From: Gilvimarinus agarilyticus | Lineage (GTDB): Bacteria; Pseudomonadota; Gammaproteobacteria; Pseudomonadales; Cellvibrionaceae | Length of the DNA stretch: 64,000 nt | Direction of reading: 5' to 3' | Assembly: GCF_000832015.1 (NCBI RefSeq) | Contig: NZ_JXCJ01000001.1 | Coordinates: 2,387,003-2,451,002, forward strand | Shown here: positions 7,396-16,265 of the stretch, in pieces | How the letters are laid out: each line of letters opens with the position of its first letter | Position numbering within the stretch: position 1 is the stretch's first letter | Translations under genes and position numbers: made by a program | Notes under the pieces: model-generated | What the model was told of the DNA's origin: nothing | The model's database searches: none | The model's input: the letters and a program-made list of their open reading frames with translations, nothing else

Positions 7396-10326
7396 TTACA
7401 GGGTTTTGATACTGAAGCCGGCATCGGCCAATGCCTCTTTATTGCCAGCGCTGGAGATAACGGCGGTGCTGGCTTTGTCCGGCTGCAAATAGGCTTGGGC
7501 AACACGCTTAATGTCGTCACCGGTTACCTGCAAAATGCGTTGACGAAACTGCTCGCGCAGCTCGCGGGTGCGACCAAACAACTCGGCCTGAAACGTTTGT
7601 TTAGCTTCGCCGGCCGGTGAGGCGGGTTTATCGATGCTGCTTACCACCCCCAAAATAGACTGTTCGATCTCGCTTGGGTCGATAGGCTGCTCTTCCAGCC
7701 AGCTGAGGGCGCTGTCAAAGTCGTCGAGTGTCTCGCTCAGGCGTGGATCGCGGTAGGAGTAAAAGCGAAATACGCCGTTGTTGTTGTCCTGACTGGCACC
7801 GCCGCCGTAGGCGCCGCCGCGCTCGCGAATCGCGCGGTGTAAATAGGCATTACGCAGTACGCCGGCCAATACGGTTAGGGCCGGGGCATCCGCGTGATCG
7901 GCGCCTACGGTGGGGTAGGCTTTGGCACAAAAGTTAACCTGCGTATTGGTTAGCCATGCCTCTTTTACTTGCTGTGGCTTATGCGGCACCTGCAGTGGGG
8001 CAAAGCTGGTTTGGCTGGCCAGCGGCCAGTAGTTTTCCAGCAGTTGGCGGTAGTGGGGCAGCTGCTCGTCTTCGCCCACTAGCAAAAATTGGCGCGGAGC
8101 GGGTTTAATTTTTTCGTGCATGGCTTGTAGCGCGCTGGACAATGCCTCGCGGCCAGCCGAGTCGGCCAGTGAGTCATCCAGTACTTTTAATTCTGTGAGC
8201 CCGCCAAGGCCGCCAAGGTCATGGCTGATTTTAGCGCCTGGCGTCATGCCCGCTGAGGCAGCGGTCATTGCCAGCACGTGGCCACTTCCGGGCACGCCTT
8301 GCTCGCGACGCGCGCGCGATTGCGCCACCAGCTCGCGTAACCGGTCAAGCTCGTCAAAGCGTGCTTGGTGCAAGGTGCGGTGAATAAGCTCGGTGGTAAG
8401 CTCGGCATTTTTTGCCAGCGCCTTAGCCGATAACACCAAGTAACCGTCAAGCTCGTGGGGGTTGTTGCCAGTGCTGCGAATTGCCGCTTTGGCGGTTAAT
8501 GAGCCAACTCGCTGCGCCTGCAGGGTTTGCACTGCCAGGTAGTCTAAATCGCCCAGCCCAACCTCAGTGAGCGCCAAGGCGTAAATCGGCAGTAACTGCA
8601 GCTCTTGCTCGCTAAGCTGCGGCAATTTGATCACGACTTGCTGATACAGCAAACCGTTGGTGCCGGCGCCGTAGCTACGCAGTGGGTAGCCGGCGATGTT
8701 TTCGTGGCTGCCTGGGGTGTAGTGCATCTCGGCTGGAATATCGGCGAGCGTTACCTGTGGCAAGATGCTGTCGTCTTCCTGCAGGGTTTGGCGCGCTTCC
8801 AGGGCGCTGGCCTGCTTGACGATGGCTTCGCTTTCGGCGTCGCTTAGCGTTGCCTTCATCGCGGCCAGTTTGGCTTGCTCGGCCGCTTTAGCGCGGGCCG
8901 ACATCTGGGCGTCGGGGCGCAGCGTTAAGGTGACCCGGTGGGTGTTATCCAGCAGCCACTCGCGCACCCGGCGCTGAATAAAATCTGGCTCGGCTACGGT
9001 TTTACGAACCCTCGCCAGGGCGGACTCTAAATCCAGTTGGGCAACGGTGTCGCCACGATGGGTGGCGGCGGTTAAGGCCGTCATAATCAGTTGCAGGCCG
9101 TAGGGGAAGCCGTCGCCGCCAACTTCGCGCTGGGCCAGCTCTAACTGATGCAGCGACGATTCGATTTGCTCGGTGGGCACGCCATCGTTGGCCACTGCCG
9201 TCAGGGTGTCTAAAATCATTTGTTCTACGGCTTGCGTGCTATCACTGGCGCAACCTTCCAGGCCGCAGACAAAGCTCATCTCAAATTGACTGTCGTCCAG
9301 GCCGCATAAAGGCGACGGCGCCTGGCCCAAATCGGTTTGCTCCAGCGCCATGGTTAGCGGGGAGGCGCTGTTATCAAATAGCACGCTGGCCAGTAAGTGG
9401 GCTTCTAGTGCGGCCTCCAGATCGGTTACCTGGCCCAACAGCCAGCCCATTACTACGTGTGTTTTGTTGTCTTTAGAGGCGCTGTCGGATTCATCGAGAT
9501 CCAGTGGGTAGGCGTCTTCGACCCGAATGGGCGCGTGCAGGCGTTTTTCGGGTTTGACGGCAATGGTGTTGTCGAGTGCTTCAAACTGGGCCAGCGCCTG
9601 CTCGTGAAACTTGGCCTGATGTTCAGCCGCGGAGATATCGCCGTAGGTCATAAATACGGCGTTGCTGGGGTGATAGTGATGCTTATAAAACGCCTGCAGG
9701 TCGGCATAGCTCAGATCGGGGATATGCTCGGGCTCGCCGCCGCTGTTGTAATGGTAAGTACTGGAGGGGAATAAGTGGCTCGCGAGCTTTTGCCACAGCT
9801 GCGATGGCACCGAGCTCATGGCGCCTTTCATTTCGTTAAATACCACGCCTTTATAGGTCAGCTCTGAGTCGGGGTTGTTCGCCTCGGCAAACTCCAGGCG
9901 GTGGCCTTCCTGAGCAAAATCAAGAGGGTCTAAGTTGGCAAAAAAGACCGCGTCCAGATACACGTCTAACAGATTGTTAAAGTCTTTGCGGTTTTGGCTG
10001 GCAAAAGGGTAAGCGGTCCAGTCCGAGCTGGTAAAAGCATTCATAAAGGTGTTGAGCGAGCGCCGGGTCATCATAAAAAACGGGTCTCGCACCGGGTAGC
10101 GCTTACTGCCGCACAGTGCTGTGTGCTCTAAAATATGCGCGACCCCGGTAGAGTCGGTAGGCACCGTGCGTAACGCCACTAAAAATACATTCTCGTTATT
10201 GCTTGAAGCGAGGTGAATATGCTGTGCGCCGGTTTTGCGGTGGCGGTACTCTTCGACCGTCAGGTTTAACGACTCTAATGATTTACTGCGTAAATGCTCA
10301 AATTCGGGGTGCTGATGTGTACTCAT
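7396..10326 (-). CDS. M16C insulinase-family metallopeptidase
   Basis: Large zinc peptidase of the M16C (presequence-protease-like) family, 976 residues, the usual length for the full four-domain clamshell. The inverted zinc motif HILEH is at 64-68, followed by GSKRYPVRDPFF, typical of this subfamily, and the third ligand lies in the GVVFNEMKGAMSS segment (about 160-172). The C-terminal half has the RGGAYGGGAS motif that contributes to substrate binding. There is no signal peptide, so a cytosolic peptide-degrading role is likely. It is last in a minus-strand run, 31 bp after the DTW gene. Substrates cannot be told from sequence. Confidence 0.9.
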   Translation of the reverse strand: MSTHQHPEFEHLRSKSLESLNLTVEEYRHRKTGAQHIHLASSNNENVFLVALRTVPTDSTGVAHILEHTALCGSKRYPVRDPFFMMTRRSLNTFMNAFTSSDWTAYPFASQNRKDFNNLLDVYLDAVFFANLDPLDFAQEGHRLEFAEANNPDSELTYKGVVFNEMKGAMSSVPSQLWQKLASHLFPSSTYHYNSGGEPEHIPDLSYADLQAFYKHHYHPSNAVFMTYGDISAAEHQAKFHEQALAQFEALDNTIAVKPEKRLHAPIRVEDAYPLDLDESDSASKDNKTHVVMGWLLGQVTDLEAALEAHLLASVLFDNSASPLTMALEQTDLGQAPSPLCGLDDSQFEMSFVCGLEGCASDSTQAVEQMILDTLTAVANDGVPTEQIESSLHQLELAQREVGGDGFPYGLQLIMTALTAATHRGDTVAQLDLESALARVRKTVAEPDFIQRRVREWLLDNTHRVTLTLRPDAQMSARAKAAEQAKLAAMKATLSDAESEAIVKQASALEARQTLQEDDSILPQVTLADIPAEMHYTPGSHENIAGYPLRSYGAGTNGLLYQQVVIKLPQLSEQELQLLPIYALALTEVGLGDLDYLAVQTLQAQRVGSLTAKAAIRSTGNNPHELDGYLVLSAKALAKNAELTTELIHRTLHQARFDELDRLRELVAQSRARREQGVPGSGHVLAMTAASAGMTPGAKISHDLGGLGGLTELKVLDDSLADSAGREALSSALQAMHEKIKPAPRQFLLVGEDEQLPHYRQLLENYWPLASQTSFAPLQVPHKPQQVKEAWLTNTQVNFCAKAYPTVGADHADAPALTVLAGVLRNAYLHRAIRERGGAYGGGASQDNNNGVFRFYSYRDPRLSETLDDFDSALSWLEEQPIDPSEIEQSILGVVSSIDKPASPAGEAKQTFQAELFGRTRELREQFRQRILQVTGDDIKRVAQAYLQPDKASTAVISSAGNKEALADAGFSIKTL

Positions 10327-10357
10327 AGATTACTCATGGTTGGTGGCCCGCTTGCGC

Positions 10358-10936
10358 TTAGCTCCGGTTGGGGTCAAAGCTTGCCAAGTGGTTCATATAA
10401 TCGGTAAAGGCGGCTAACGCCGGTTGGCACAGGGTGGCGTTGCCCTCTAATTGTTGCAGAGCGTAACAACTTGCTTCGAATGTGGAAAGCTGATTGAGCT
10501 TGGCGGCGCTGCGGATACTGTACAGGCTATCGGGTGTTTCAGTAAGGCTGACCCGTGGCAAAGCGGCCAGCGCCGGATTGAGAAACAACATTTTACGGCT
10601 CTTGCGCCAGGTCGCATCAAGCACGACTAACCGCTCTACGCGCTCAGGCACCGCCTGTTTGGTCTCCGCAGTGGCTGTATCGGGCAGGCTTGGGTAAAGC
10701 AGCGCGGTATTGGGCGTTAACAGGGTTTGTGCGGTTGCCGGGTCGAGCGTTTCGGCTATATGCAAGCGGCACAAGCGTAAATTGCGCGCCAGTAGCTCGC
10801 CGGTATTTTTAGGGTGTTGATGTTCATCCGGGTGCTGCACCAGTAAAACCTCTATCTGGTTAGCAATAGGGCAAATGTAGTCACACAAGCAGCGCGTCTG
10901 GGGCCGCTGGCAGCTTGGGCACAGGCGGCGGCTCAT
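10358..10936 (-). CDS. tapT: DTW-domain tRNA-uridine aminocarboxypropyltransferase
   Basis: Probable tRNA acp3U47 synthase (TapT/YfiP family), which transfers the 3-amino-3-carboxypropyl group of SAM to uridine 47. The 192-residue product has an N-terminal zinc-type cysteine cluster (C6, C9, C16, C18), the HPDEHQHPKNTGEL segment and the family-naming DxTW motif, here DATW at 107-110, followed by RKSRKML. It overlaps the upstream GIY-YIG gene by 4 bp (stop/start overlap) and precedes the M16 peptidase by 31 bp, so the three genes are probably co-transcribed. The family is certain; the exact tRNA target is inferred from E. coli. Confidence 0.85.
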   Translation of the reverse strand: MSRRLCPSCQRPQTRCLCDYICPIANQIEVLLVQHPDEHQHPKNTGELLARNLRLCRLHIAETLDPATAQTLLTPNTALLYPSLPDTATAETKQAVPERVERLVVLDATWRKSRKMLFLNPALAALPRVSLTETPDSLYSIRSAAKLNQLSTFEASCYALQQLEGNATLCQPALAAFTDYMNHLASFDPNRS

Positions 10937-11214
10937 TCGGCGGGCACTAATACAGGTAGTGGCACGGGAGAGCTAGTCGCAATCAGGGCCTCTTTGGCCG
11001 GGCGGGCAAGCTTTTTAATGGCCGCCTCGCGGGCGCTGGCATCGGCCCGATTGGCAAACGACTCTAAGCGGCACAGCTTTACCGGCTTACAGGTACGAAA
11101 GAATCGCGCGCCTCGCACACCGCTGGCGTGTTCTTGCCAGCGGCGGTTTATGTCCGTGGTAATGCCGGTATACAACTTGTTGTTGTCGCTAAGGATAATG
11201 TAGGTGTACCACAT
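10933..11214 (-). CDS. GIY-YIG nuclease-superfamily protein (YhbQ/UPF0213-like)
   Basis: Small 93-residue single-domain GIY-YIG protein. It starts WYTYIILSDNNKLYTGIT, where the paired Tyr and the YTGIT element are the GIY-YIG motif, and continues with RRWQEH and a GARFFR segment containing the catalytic-type arginine region. Members related to YhbQ are stand-alone proteins with suspected roles in DNA processing, poorly characterised. It is first in the minus-strand unit with tapT and the M16 peptidase, and diverges from cmoM with a very short gap. It has a C-terminal Pro/Val tail with no recognisable domain. Confidence 0.85.
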   Translation of the reverse strand: MWYTYIILSDNNKLYTGITTDINRRWQEHASGVRGARFFRTCKPVKLCRLESFANRADASAREAAIKKLARPAKEALIATSSPVPLPVLVPAE

Positions 11215-11238
11215 GGATTAAGGGCGGCTTGCATAAGG

Positions 11239-11244
11239 TATAAT
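11239..11244 (+). promoter_or_regulatory. Candidate -10 element for cmoM
   Basis: A perfect TATAAT sits 10 bp before an in-frame ATG at 11254 and 46 bp before the preferred start at 11290. No good -35 box is visible at 17-18 bp. Transcription would begin near 11251, so the 11254 ATG would be leaderless and the 11290 ATG would have a leader of about 39 bases. Confidence 0.45.
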
Positions 11245-11289
11245 CCTGCCATTATGCCCGATCGGGGCGCCTTTCGGTACCGCACTATT

Positions 11290-12117
11290 ATGCCCATTGA
11301 GTCCAGCCACCAGGATCGTAACTTTGATGATTTAGCCGGTCGTTTTAGCCGCAATATTTACGGTGGTTTAAAAGGTCAAATTCGTCTGGCCGTATTGGCG
11401 CGAGATTTTGCTGAGTTTTTACCCATCGCCCCTTATGTACCGCTAACACCCGATAAAACCCTTAATATTCTCGATGCCGGTGGTGGCCAGGGGCAGTTCT
11501 CACTGCCGTTGGCGGCGGCTGGGCATTCGCTCACCTTGTGCGATATCTCGGCCAACATGCTCAAAATAGCTGAGCAACAGGCCGCGGTATTAGGGGCTAG
11601 CGAGCACGTGCAGTTGCTGCAGTGCCCCGCGCAAGCCGTGGCAGAGTACTTGCCAGACGCTACCGCGCCGTTCGATTTGGTTATATGTCATGCCGTGATT
11701 GAGTGGGTGGTAGAGCCTTTTGCTTTGCTCGATCACCTGTTGACACTGCTGCGCCCCGGTGGGCACTTATCGCTGATTTTTTACAACAAGCACGGGTTGA
11801 TTTATAAAAACCTGCTGCGTACCAATTACAAAAAAATCAAAAGCGACGATTACCGTCCCCACCGTGGCAGCTTGACGCCGATCAACCCCGCAACCCCAGA
11901 GGCATTGCTGCAATACGCGGCGAGCCGTGAGCTGGAAGTATTGTGTCACAGCGGTATAAGGGTGTTCTACGATTATATTCTGGACCCGGAGCAGCGCCGG
12001 CGGGAGGAGGTTACCGTGCTGGAGCTAGAGCAGAAGCTCTCTCGCCAGCAGCCTTATCGCGATCTAGGGCGCTACGTACATTTATTGTTACAAAAGCCGT
12101 TTAGCTCAGCGCCTTAA
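11290..12117 (+). CDS. cmoM: tRNA 5-carboxymethoxyuridine methyltransferase
   Basis: SAM-dependent methyltransferase that converts cmo5U34 to its methyl ester in wobble-reading tRNAs. The 275-residue form begins MPIESSHQDRNFDDLAGRFS. The QDRNFDD...FSRNIYG block is the family N-terminus, which is why this start is chosen over the frame opening at 11128 (inside the divergent GIY-YIG gene) or the ATG at 11254. The SAM-binding motif I is ILDAGGGQGQFSLPLA, followed by LTLCDISANML and the later LRPGGHLSLIFYNKHG. No clear ribosome binding site precedes either start. The 3' end overlaps the convergent J-domain gene by 17 bp. Confidence 0.88.
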   Translation: MPIESSHQDRNFDDLAGRFSRNIYGGLKGQIRLAVLARDFAEFLPIAPYVPLTPDKTLNILDAGGGQGQFSLPLAAAGHSLTLCDISANMLKIAEQQAAVLGASEHVQLLQCPAQAVAEYLPDATAPFDLVICHAVIEWVVEPFALLDHLLTLLRPGGHLSLIFYNKHGLIYKNLLRTNYKKIKSDDYRPHRGSLTPINPATPEALLQYAASRELEVLCHSGIRVFYDYILDPEQRRREEVTVLELEQKLSRQQPYRDLGRYVHLLLQKPFSSAP

Positions 12118-12589
12118 GCACACAGGTTTTGGCCGCGTTGATCCGGGCCGCTAAGTAATCGTTGCCGCCGCGATCCGGGTGCAGCTTTTGAATCAGCCGC
12201 TTGTGAGCGAGCTCCACATCATTTTGAGTAAGCGTGCCTGCTTGATAACCGTCTTTTAGGCCAAGTGTGAGCAGCGCCTCTTCTAAACTGATATTGCTGT
12301 TTTGGCTATCGGGCGGCGGACTTTGCGCCGCTTTGTGACGCTGTAAAAAAGGTAAAAACTGTGCGGCTAATCCCAGTAACGTCTTGCCAAGTGGTATTAA
12401 AGCCCCAAGTACCGCGCCCAGCCAGTGAATCCGCCCGGTAATGGCTAAAAATACCAAAGTAACGACCAGTGCGCCGATCAATAACCGCGTGACGGCCTGG
12501 CGCTTTTTACCCGGCGGTAGCTTGCGCAGCCAGGAAACGCCAAAAAACAGCAGTGCCAATAGTGCGATAATGGGGATCAGACGAAACAC
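12101..12589 (-). CDS. Membrane-anchored J-domain protein
   Basis: A 162-residue co-chaperone-like protein with hydrophobic N-terminal segments (about 3-20, 36-54 and 57-82) and a C-terminal J domain (about 99-162) containing the HPD tripeptide at 137-139 in KLHPDRGGNDYLA. The layout (membrane part first, J domain last) is that of the TIM14/DjlA-like minor DnaJ proteins, which recruit DnaK (Hsp70) to the membrane. It is monocistronic and convergent with cmoM, with overlapping stop ends. The client is unknown. The 218-bp gap upstream (12590-12807) presumably holds divergent promoters; none is clear. Confidence 0.82.
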   Translation of the reverse strand: MFRLIPIIALLALLFFGVSWLRKLPPGKKRQAVTRLLIGALVVTLVFLAITGRIHWLGAVLGALIPLGKTLLGLAAQFLPFLQRHKAAQSPPPDSQNSNISLEEALLTLGLKDGYQAGTLTQNDVELAHKRLIQKLHPDRGGNDYLAARINAAKTCVLKALS

Positions 12590-12807
12590 CGTGGACTCCG
12601 TTGGGATTTTTGGCTAAAAGGTTGGGTAACTTTACCACTGTTTATCGGGTATCGCTAAGGCCCGGTTACGGTAAACAATCTCTGCTCAGTTACGGCTAGT
12701 ACATAGCGGCGAGCTGTGTGGTCGCACATGTAGTAAAACTTCGTTAAGCTTGGAGCTTAACTTTTGATCCCTCGCAGGCTTTTATTAAAGCACTGGGAGC
12801 CTCGGTA

Positions 12808-14532
12808 ATGCCTGGTGCTAACATGATTTTTACAAACCTTGCCGTTAAACCTGAGGGGGCGTATTGGCTACCTTGTTGGCTGTCGCTCGTAAAAACCTGG
12901 TTGTTTGTTATCAGTGCGCTGCTGCTGAGTGCCTGCGGTGGTGGAGGGGGCGGCGATTCCGGCGGCGCTATTATCTCGTCGTCTTCTGTAGCCACTTCCG
13001 TATCGTCCAGCAGCACATCAAGCTTTTCGAGCTCGTCATCCAATTCGGTTTACATCAGTGGTTCGGTAAGTTACGACTTTGTTCCGGTTCGTAAAGCTCA
13101 GGGGCTCGACTATAACGCCACGGCGCATAAGCCCGTGCGCGCGGCGAAGGTCAATTTGATCGATGAGGCGGGCGCAGTGGTGGCTACTGCGCAAACCGAT
13201 CAGCAAGGGCACTACACGTTGACGTCACCGCGTGACCGTCAGGTTAAAGTTCAAGTCGAGGCTTATAGCTATGCCGATGCCGCCCAGCGCTGGGAAATTC
13301 GTGTTGAAGATAATACAGCGAATAATGCGCTTTATGTGCTTGAGGGAGAGTTGCTAAATAGCGGCCAGTCAGACTCAATGCGTGATTTACACGCAGGCTC
13401 GGGTTGGGACGGTAACCAGTACAGTCAACCGCGCGCGGCAGCGCCTTTTGCGATACTCGATACGGCGTACCGCTCGATGCAATCACTGCTTGAGGTCGAT
13501 CCGAACCTGACGTTACCTACCAGTATTTTTCGGTGGTCTGAAAATAATACCGTAGCCATTGGCGATTATGGCGACGGTGATATTGGTACCAGCTTTTACA
13601 ATGGTGCTGCAGTTTATGTGTTGGGGCAGGCTGGGGTGGATAGCGATGAATACGACGCCCATGTTATTGCCCACGAGTGGGGGCACTTTGTCGAGGTGCA
13701 GTTGGGTGGCCGCTCAGATTCTATCGGTGGCGACCACTCTATTACCGATAGGCTCGATATGCGGGTGGCCTATTCTGAGGGCTTTGCCAATGGCTTTTCA
13801 GCTTACGTATTGGCTGACCCCGAGTACCGCGATACATTTGGCTTGAGGCAGGCACGTTCATCAGGTTTTGATGTGAGTTTAAAAAATCCGGCCGTACGGG
13901 GGTGGTACAGTGAGTCATCGATTCAATCAATATTTTATCACCTTGCGGAGTTTGGTGCCTTCGATGCTATTTACTCGGTGTTTAGTGACCTCCGCTATGA
14001 AACTATCCCCGCGTTTACCAGTATCTTTAGTTTTGCTGAGCTCCTGGCGGAGCTAGACCCGCAAGCGTTTGCTGAACTAGACAGGCTGATGAATCAGCAA
14101 CTTATTGTGAGTCGCGACGCTTATGGTGAGGCAGAGACCAATAACGGAAGCACACAAGGCGCTTTACCTGTGTACGTTAACTTGGTGGCAGGTGGCCGCG
14201 CTGTAGTGTGTAGCTCGCAGCAAAATGGTCAGCAAAATAAATTAGGTGTGCACGCGTTTTTAGCAACCACGATATTCGCATCTGGCCAGTATCGATTACT
14301 GGTGGAAAATAACGGCGAGCGCGCTGCCGAGACCGACCCTGACATCGTGGTAAACGGAGCAGGAGAGCGCTGGGTAGGTTTGAGTGCGCAAGTGGATGCC
14401 GAATCGCTGGATTTGAATATGCAAGCGGGCGAGCGCTATGCCATCGCGGTTACCGATTACCAGAATCACGCTGATGCACTAACGCCAAATTACCAGCCGG
14501 CGTGTTTTAATGTCTCGCTTACGTCAATTTAG
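12808..14532 (+). CDS. Polyserine-linker lipoprotein with HEXXH metallopeptidase motif
   Basis: I do not recognise the family. The 574-residue protein starts at an ATG with GGGAG 8 bp upstream. A lipoprotein signal ends in the lipobox LLSAC (Cys43), followed by six glycines and a serine-rich linker (about 57-80) of the kind common in secreted proteins of Cellvibrionales. Residues about 81-150 look like a carboxypeptidase-regulatory beta domain (PVRAAKVNLIDEAG). The middle holds HEWGH at 289-293 and, 31 residues on, YSEGFANGF (Glu324), the spacing expected of a gluzincin-type zinc protease. The last 130 residues look like a beta-sandwich. It is thus a likely outer-membrane or surface zinc protease, substrate unknown. 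A second lipoprotein gene follows 11 bp later. Confidence 0.72.
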   Translation: MPGANMIFTNLAVKPEGAYWLPCWLSLVKTWLFVISALLLSACGGGGGGDSGGAIISSSSVATSVSSSSTSSFSSSSSNSVYISGSVSYDFVPVRKAQGLDYNATAHKPVRAAKVNLIDEAGAVVATAQTDQQGHYTLTSPRDRQVKVQVEAYSYADAAQRWEIRVEDNTANNALYVLEGELLNSGQSDSMRDLHAGSGWDGNQYSQPRAAAPFAILDTAYRSMQSLLEVDPNLTLPTSIFRWSENNTVAIGDYGDGDIGTSFYNGAAVYVLGQAGVDSDEYDAHVIAHEWGHFVEVQLGGRSDSIGGDHSITDRLDMRVAYSEGFANGFSAYVLADPEYRDTFGLRQARSSGFDVSLKNPAVRGWYSESSIQSIFYHLAEFGAFDAIYSVFSDLRYETIPAFTSIFSFAELLAELDPQAFAELDRLMNQQLIVSRDAYGEAETNNGSTQGALPVYVNLVAGGRAVVCSSQQNGQQNKLGVHAFLATTIFASGQYRLLVENNGERAAETDPDIVVNGAGERWVGLSAQVDAESLDLNMQAGERYAIAVTDYQNHADALTPNYQPACFNVSLTSI

Positions 14533-14543
14533 AGGTTGTTGTC

Positions 14544-15086
14544 ATGATTAAGCTTGTGCCGTTATTGTGCTTTGCCTGGCTGTTGGCCGCTTGTAATGGT
14601 TCTGTGGATAGCGCCGGTGCTGACAGCTCGGTCGTCTCGGCAGAGGTGCTCAATACGGCGCAAGTGGGTTCAGTCATTGGTAAGCCGGCGCTACCGGTAA
14701 GGTTATTGCACCCTCGGCAACGAGTGGATGTAGGGGTTGTGACAGAGGTTGATTTATCGCTGGTCACGGATTTGCCGGAGACAAGCTTTCGGGTAAGTAT
14801 TTCGCCAGACTCGGGTTTGTCAGTGGTTACAGGCTCTTTAGAGCAAACTTTAAACAGCGCCGACACTCTTGATGCGATGCTCATGAGTCTTGAGGTGCGG
14901 GCCGATTACCCCGGCAAGTACTATATTAACCTCGAGGTCGTTAACAGTGGCGGCGCCACCGGCCTGGACCGGCGGGCGTTAGCGCTTGTGGTGCTGGCGG
15001 GCCCTACGGAGGCCAAAGCGTTATCGGCAGAGCCTAAAACCATACCTGAAAAGCGCGTATTACCGGCCCAGGAGCGCGTTTATTAG
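14544..15086 (+). CDS. Hypothetical lipoprotein, partner of the HEWGH lipoprotein
   Basis: A 180-residue protein of unknown family. The signal peptide MIKLVPLLCFAWLLAAC ends in a lipobox with Cys17, followed by a Ser/Ala/Asp-rich linker, which marks a lipoprotein. The remainder (about 45-160) is rich in alternating hydrophobic residues and predicts mostly beta structure, like an Ig or bacterial surface sandwich; the last 20 residues are basic and charged. It starts 11 bp after the upstream lipoprotein gene, so the two are very likely co-transcribed and may act together at the cell surface. No catalytic motif is visible. Confidence 0.7.
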   Translation: MIKLVPLLCFAWLLAACNGSVDSAGADSSVVSAEVLNTAQVGSVIGKPALPVRLLHPRQRVDVGVVTEVDLSLVTDLPETSFRVSISPDSGLSVVTGSLEQTLNSADTLDAMLMSLEVRADYPGKYYINLEVVNSGGATGLDRRALALVVLAGPTEAKALSAEPKTIPEKRVLPAQERVY

Positions 15087-15233
15087 GGTACCTTTACGTG
15101 CCGTCGGCGTAGGCTTTAGCGGTTGCCCGAGGGGGTAATTACTTTTACTATTCGCAGCTGTATTGCCAGCCCCGCTCCGAGCGGCTGGCGCCTACCCGTC
15201 ATCGCGCCCAGGCGCATCACGTAAGAGAGCAGA

Positions 15234-16265
15234 ATGAGTCAATATCGTCTAATGGCCGAATGGGAGCCCCAAGCGGCGGTCATGCTGAGTTGGCCCCACG
15301 AGGCAACCGACTGGCAGCCTCTGCTGCATTCTGTTTATCAGGTTTATGCCGAGCTTGCCTGGCACATCTGCCGCTATAGCCGCTTATTGATAGCGGCTCC
15401 GGCCTCCAGTCATAACACGATTGCCGAACTGCTTGCTAAACGCGGTGTCCCGCACGATGTTGTGCGTTTATACGATGTCGATAGCGATGACACCTGGGCC
15501 CGGGATCACGGCCCTATCACCGTTGCGAGCGATGCCGGTTTTAAGTTGCTGGATTTTCAGTTTAACGGCTGGGGTGGGAAATTCGATGCCTCTCTCGATA
15601 ACGCCATCTCTGGTGCCTTAGCTCGCGCCGGTGCTTTTATGGCACCTCTTGAGACGATAGATTTTGTTTTAGAGGGCGGGGCGATTGAGTCTGACGGCGA
15701 GGGTACTTTAATGGCTACTCGCGAGTGTTTGCTGAACTCAAATCGCAATGGCGCTGTCAACCAGACAGACGTTGAGCAAGTACTGCAACGATATTTTGGT
15801 GTAAGCACCATTAACTGGCTGAGCTCGGGCTTTTTACAGGGCGATGATACCGATAGCCATATAGACACATTGGCGCGGTTATGTCCCAGCAACCGTATTC
15901 TTTATGTAGGCTGCCCCGACCCTGAGGATGTTCATCATCAGGCATTGGCTAAAATGAAAGCCGAGCTGCATGAATTTCGCAGTGCGAGTGGTGCAGCCTA
16001 CGAGCTTTATGAGTTGCCGTGGCCCGAGCCGGTTTACTCGGCAGACGGTGAACGTTTACCGGCTACCTACGCCAATTTTTTAATTTTAAACGGTGCGGTT
16101 TTAGTCCCAACCTACCAGGATCCGTCAGACGCGCTTGCATTGCGCACTGTAGCTGAGGCGTTTCCGGGCTATGACGTGGTAGGTATTGATTGCCGGGTGC
16201 TGATTGAGCAACACGGCAGCTTGCACTGTATTACCATGCAGTTACCTGAGGGGGTTGTAGTATGA
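15234..16265 (+). CDS. aguA: Agmatine deiminase
   Basis: Hydrolyses agmatine to N-carbamoylputrescine and ammonia, the second step from arginine to putrescine in the arginine-decarboxylase route. The 343-residue protein has the peptidyl-arginine-deiminase fold: EWEPQAAVMLSWPH at the N-terminus, WARDHGP (Asp/His around 90-95), EGGAIESDGEGTL, and the catalytic cysteine near the end in HGSLHC (about 332). An AGAGAG-type ribosome binding site precedes the ATG. The stop overlaps the aguB start by 4 bases (ATGA), so the two enzymes are made from one transcript. Confidence 0.96.
   Translation: MSQYRLMAEWEPQAAVMLSWPHEATDWQPLLHSVYQVYAELAWHICRYSRLLIAAPASSHNTIAELLAKRGVPHDVVRLYDVDSDDTWARDHGPITVASDAGFKLLDFQFNGWGGKFDASLDNAISGALARAGAFMAPLETIDFVLEGGAIESDGEGTLMATRECLLNSNRNGAVNQTDVEQVLQRYFGVSTINWLSSGFLQGDDTDSHIDTLARLCPSNRILYVGCPDPEDVHHQALAKMKAELHEFRSASGAAYELYELPWPEPVYSADGERLPATYANFLILNGAVLVPTYQDPSDALALRTVAEAFPGYDVVGIDCRVLIEQHGSLHCITMQLPEGVVV

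Noticed and set aside
15165-15189. GCCAGCC...GGCTGGC hairpin before aguA as a terminator
   Set aside because: A stem forms, but with a bulge and no T-run after it, and it lies 45 bp before the next start; not enough for a terminator call.
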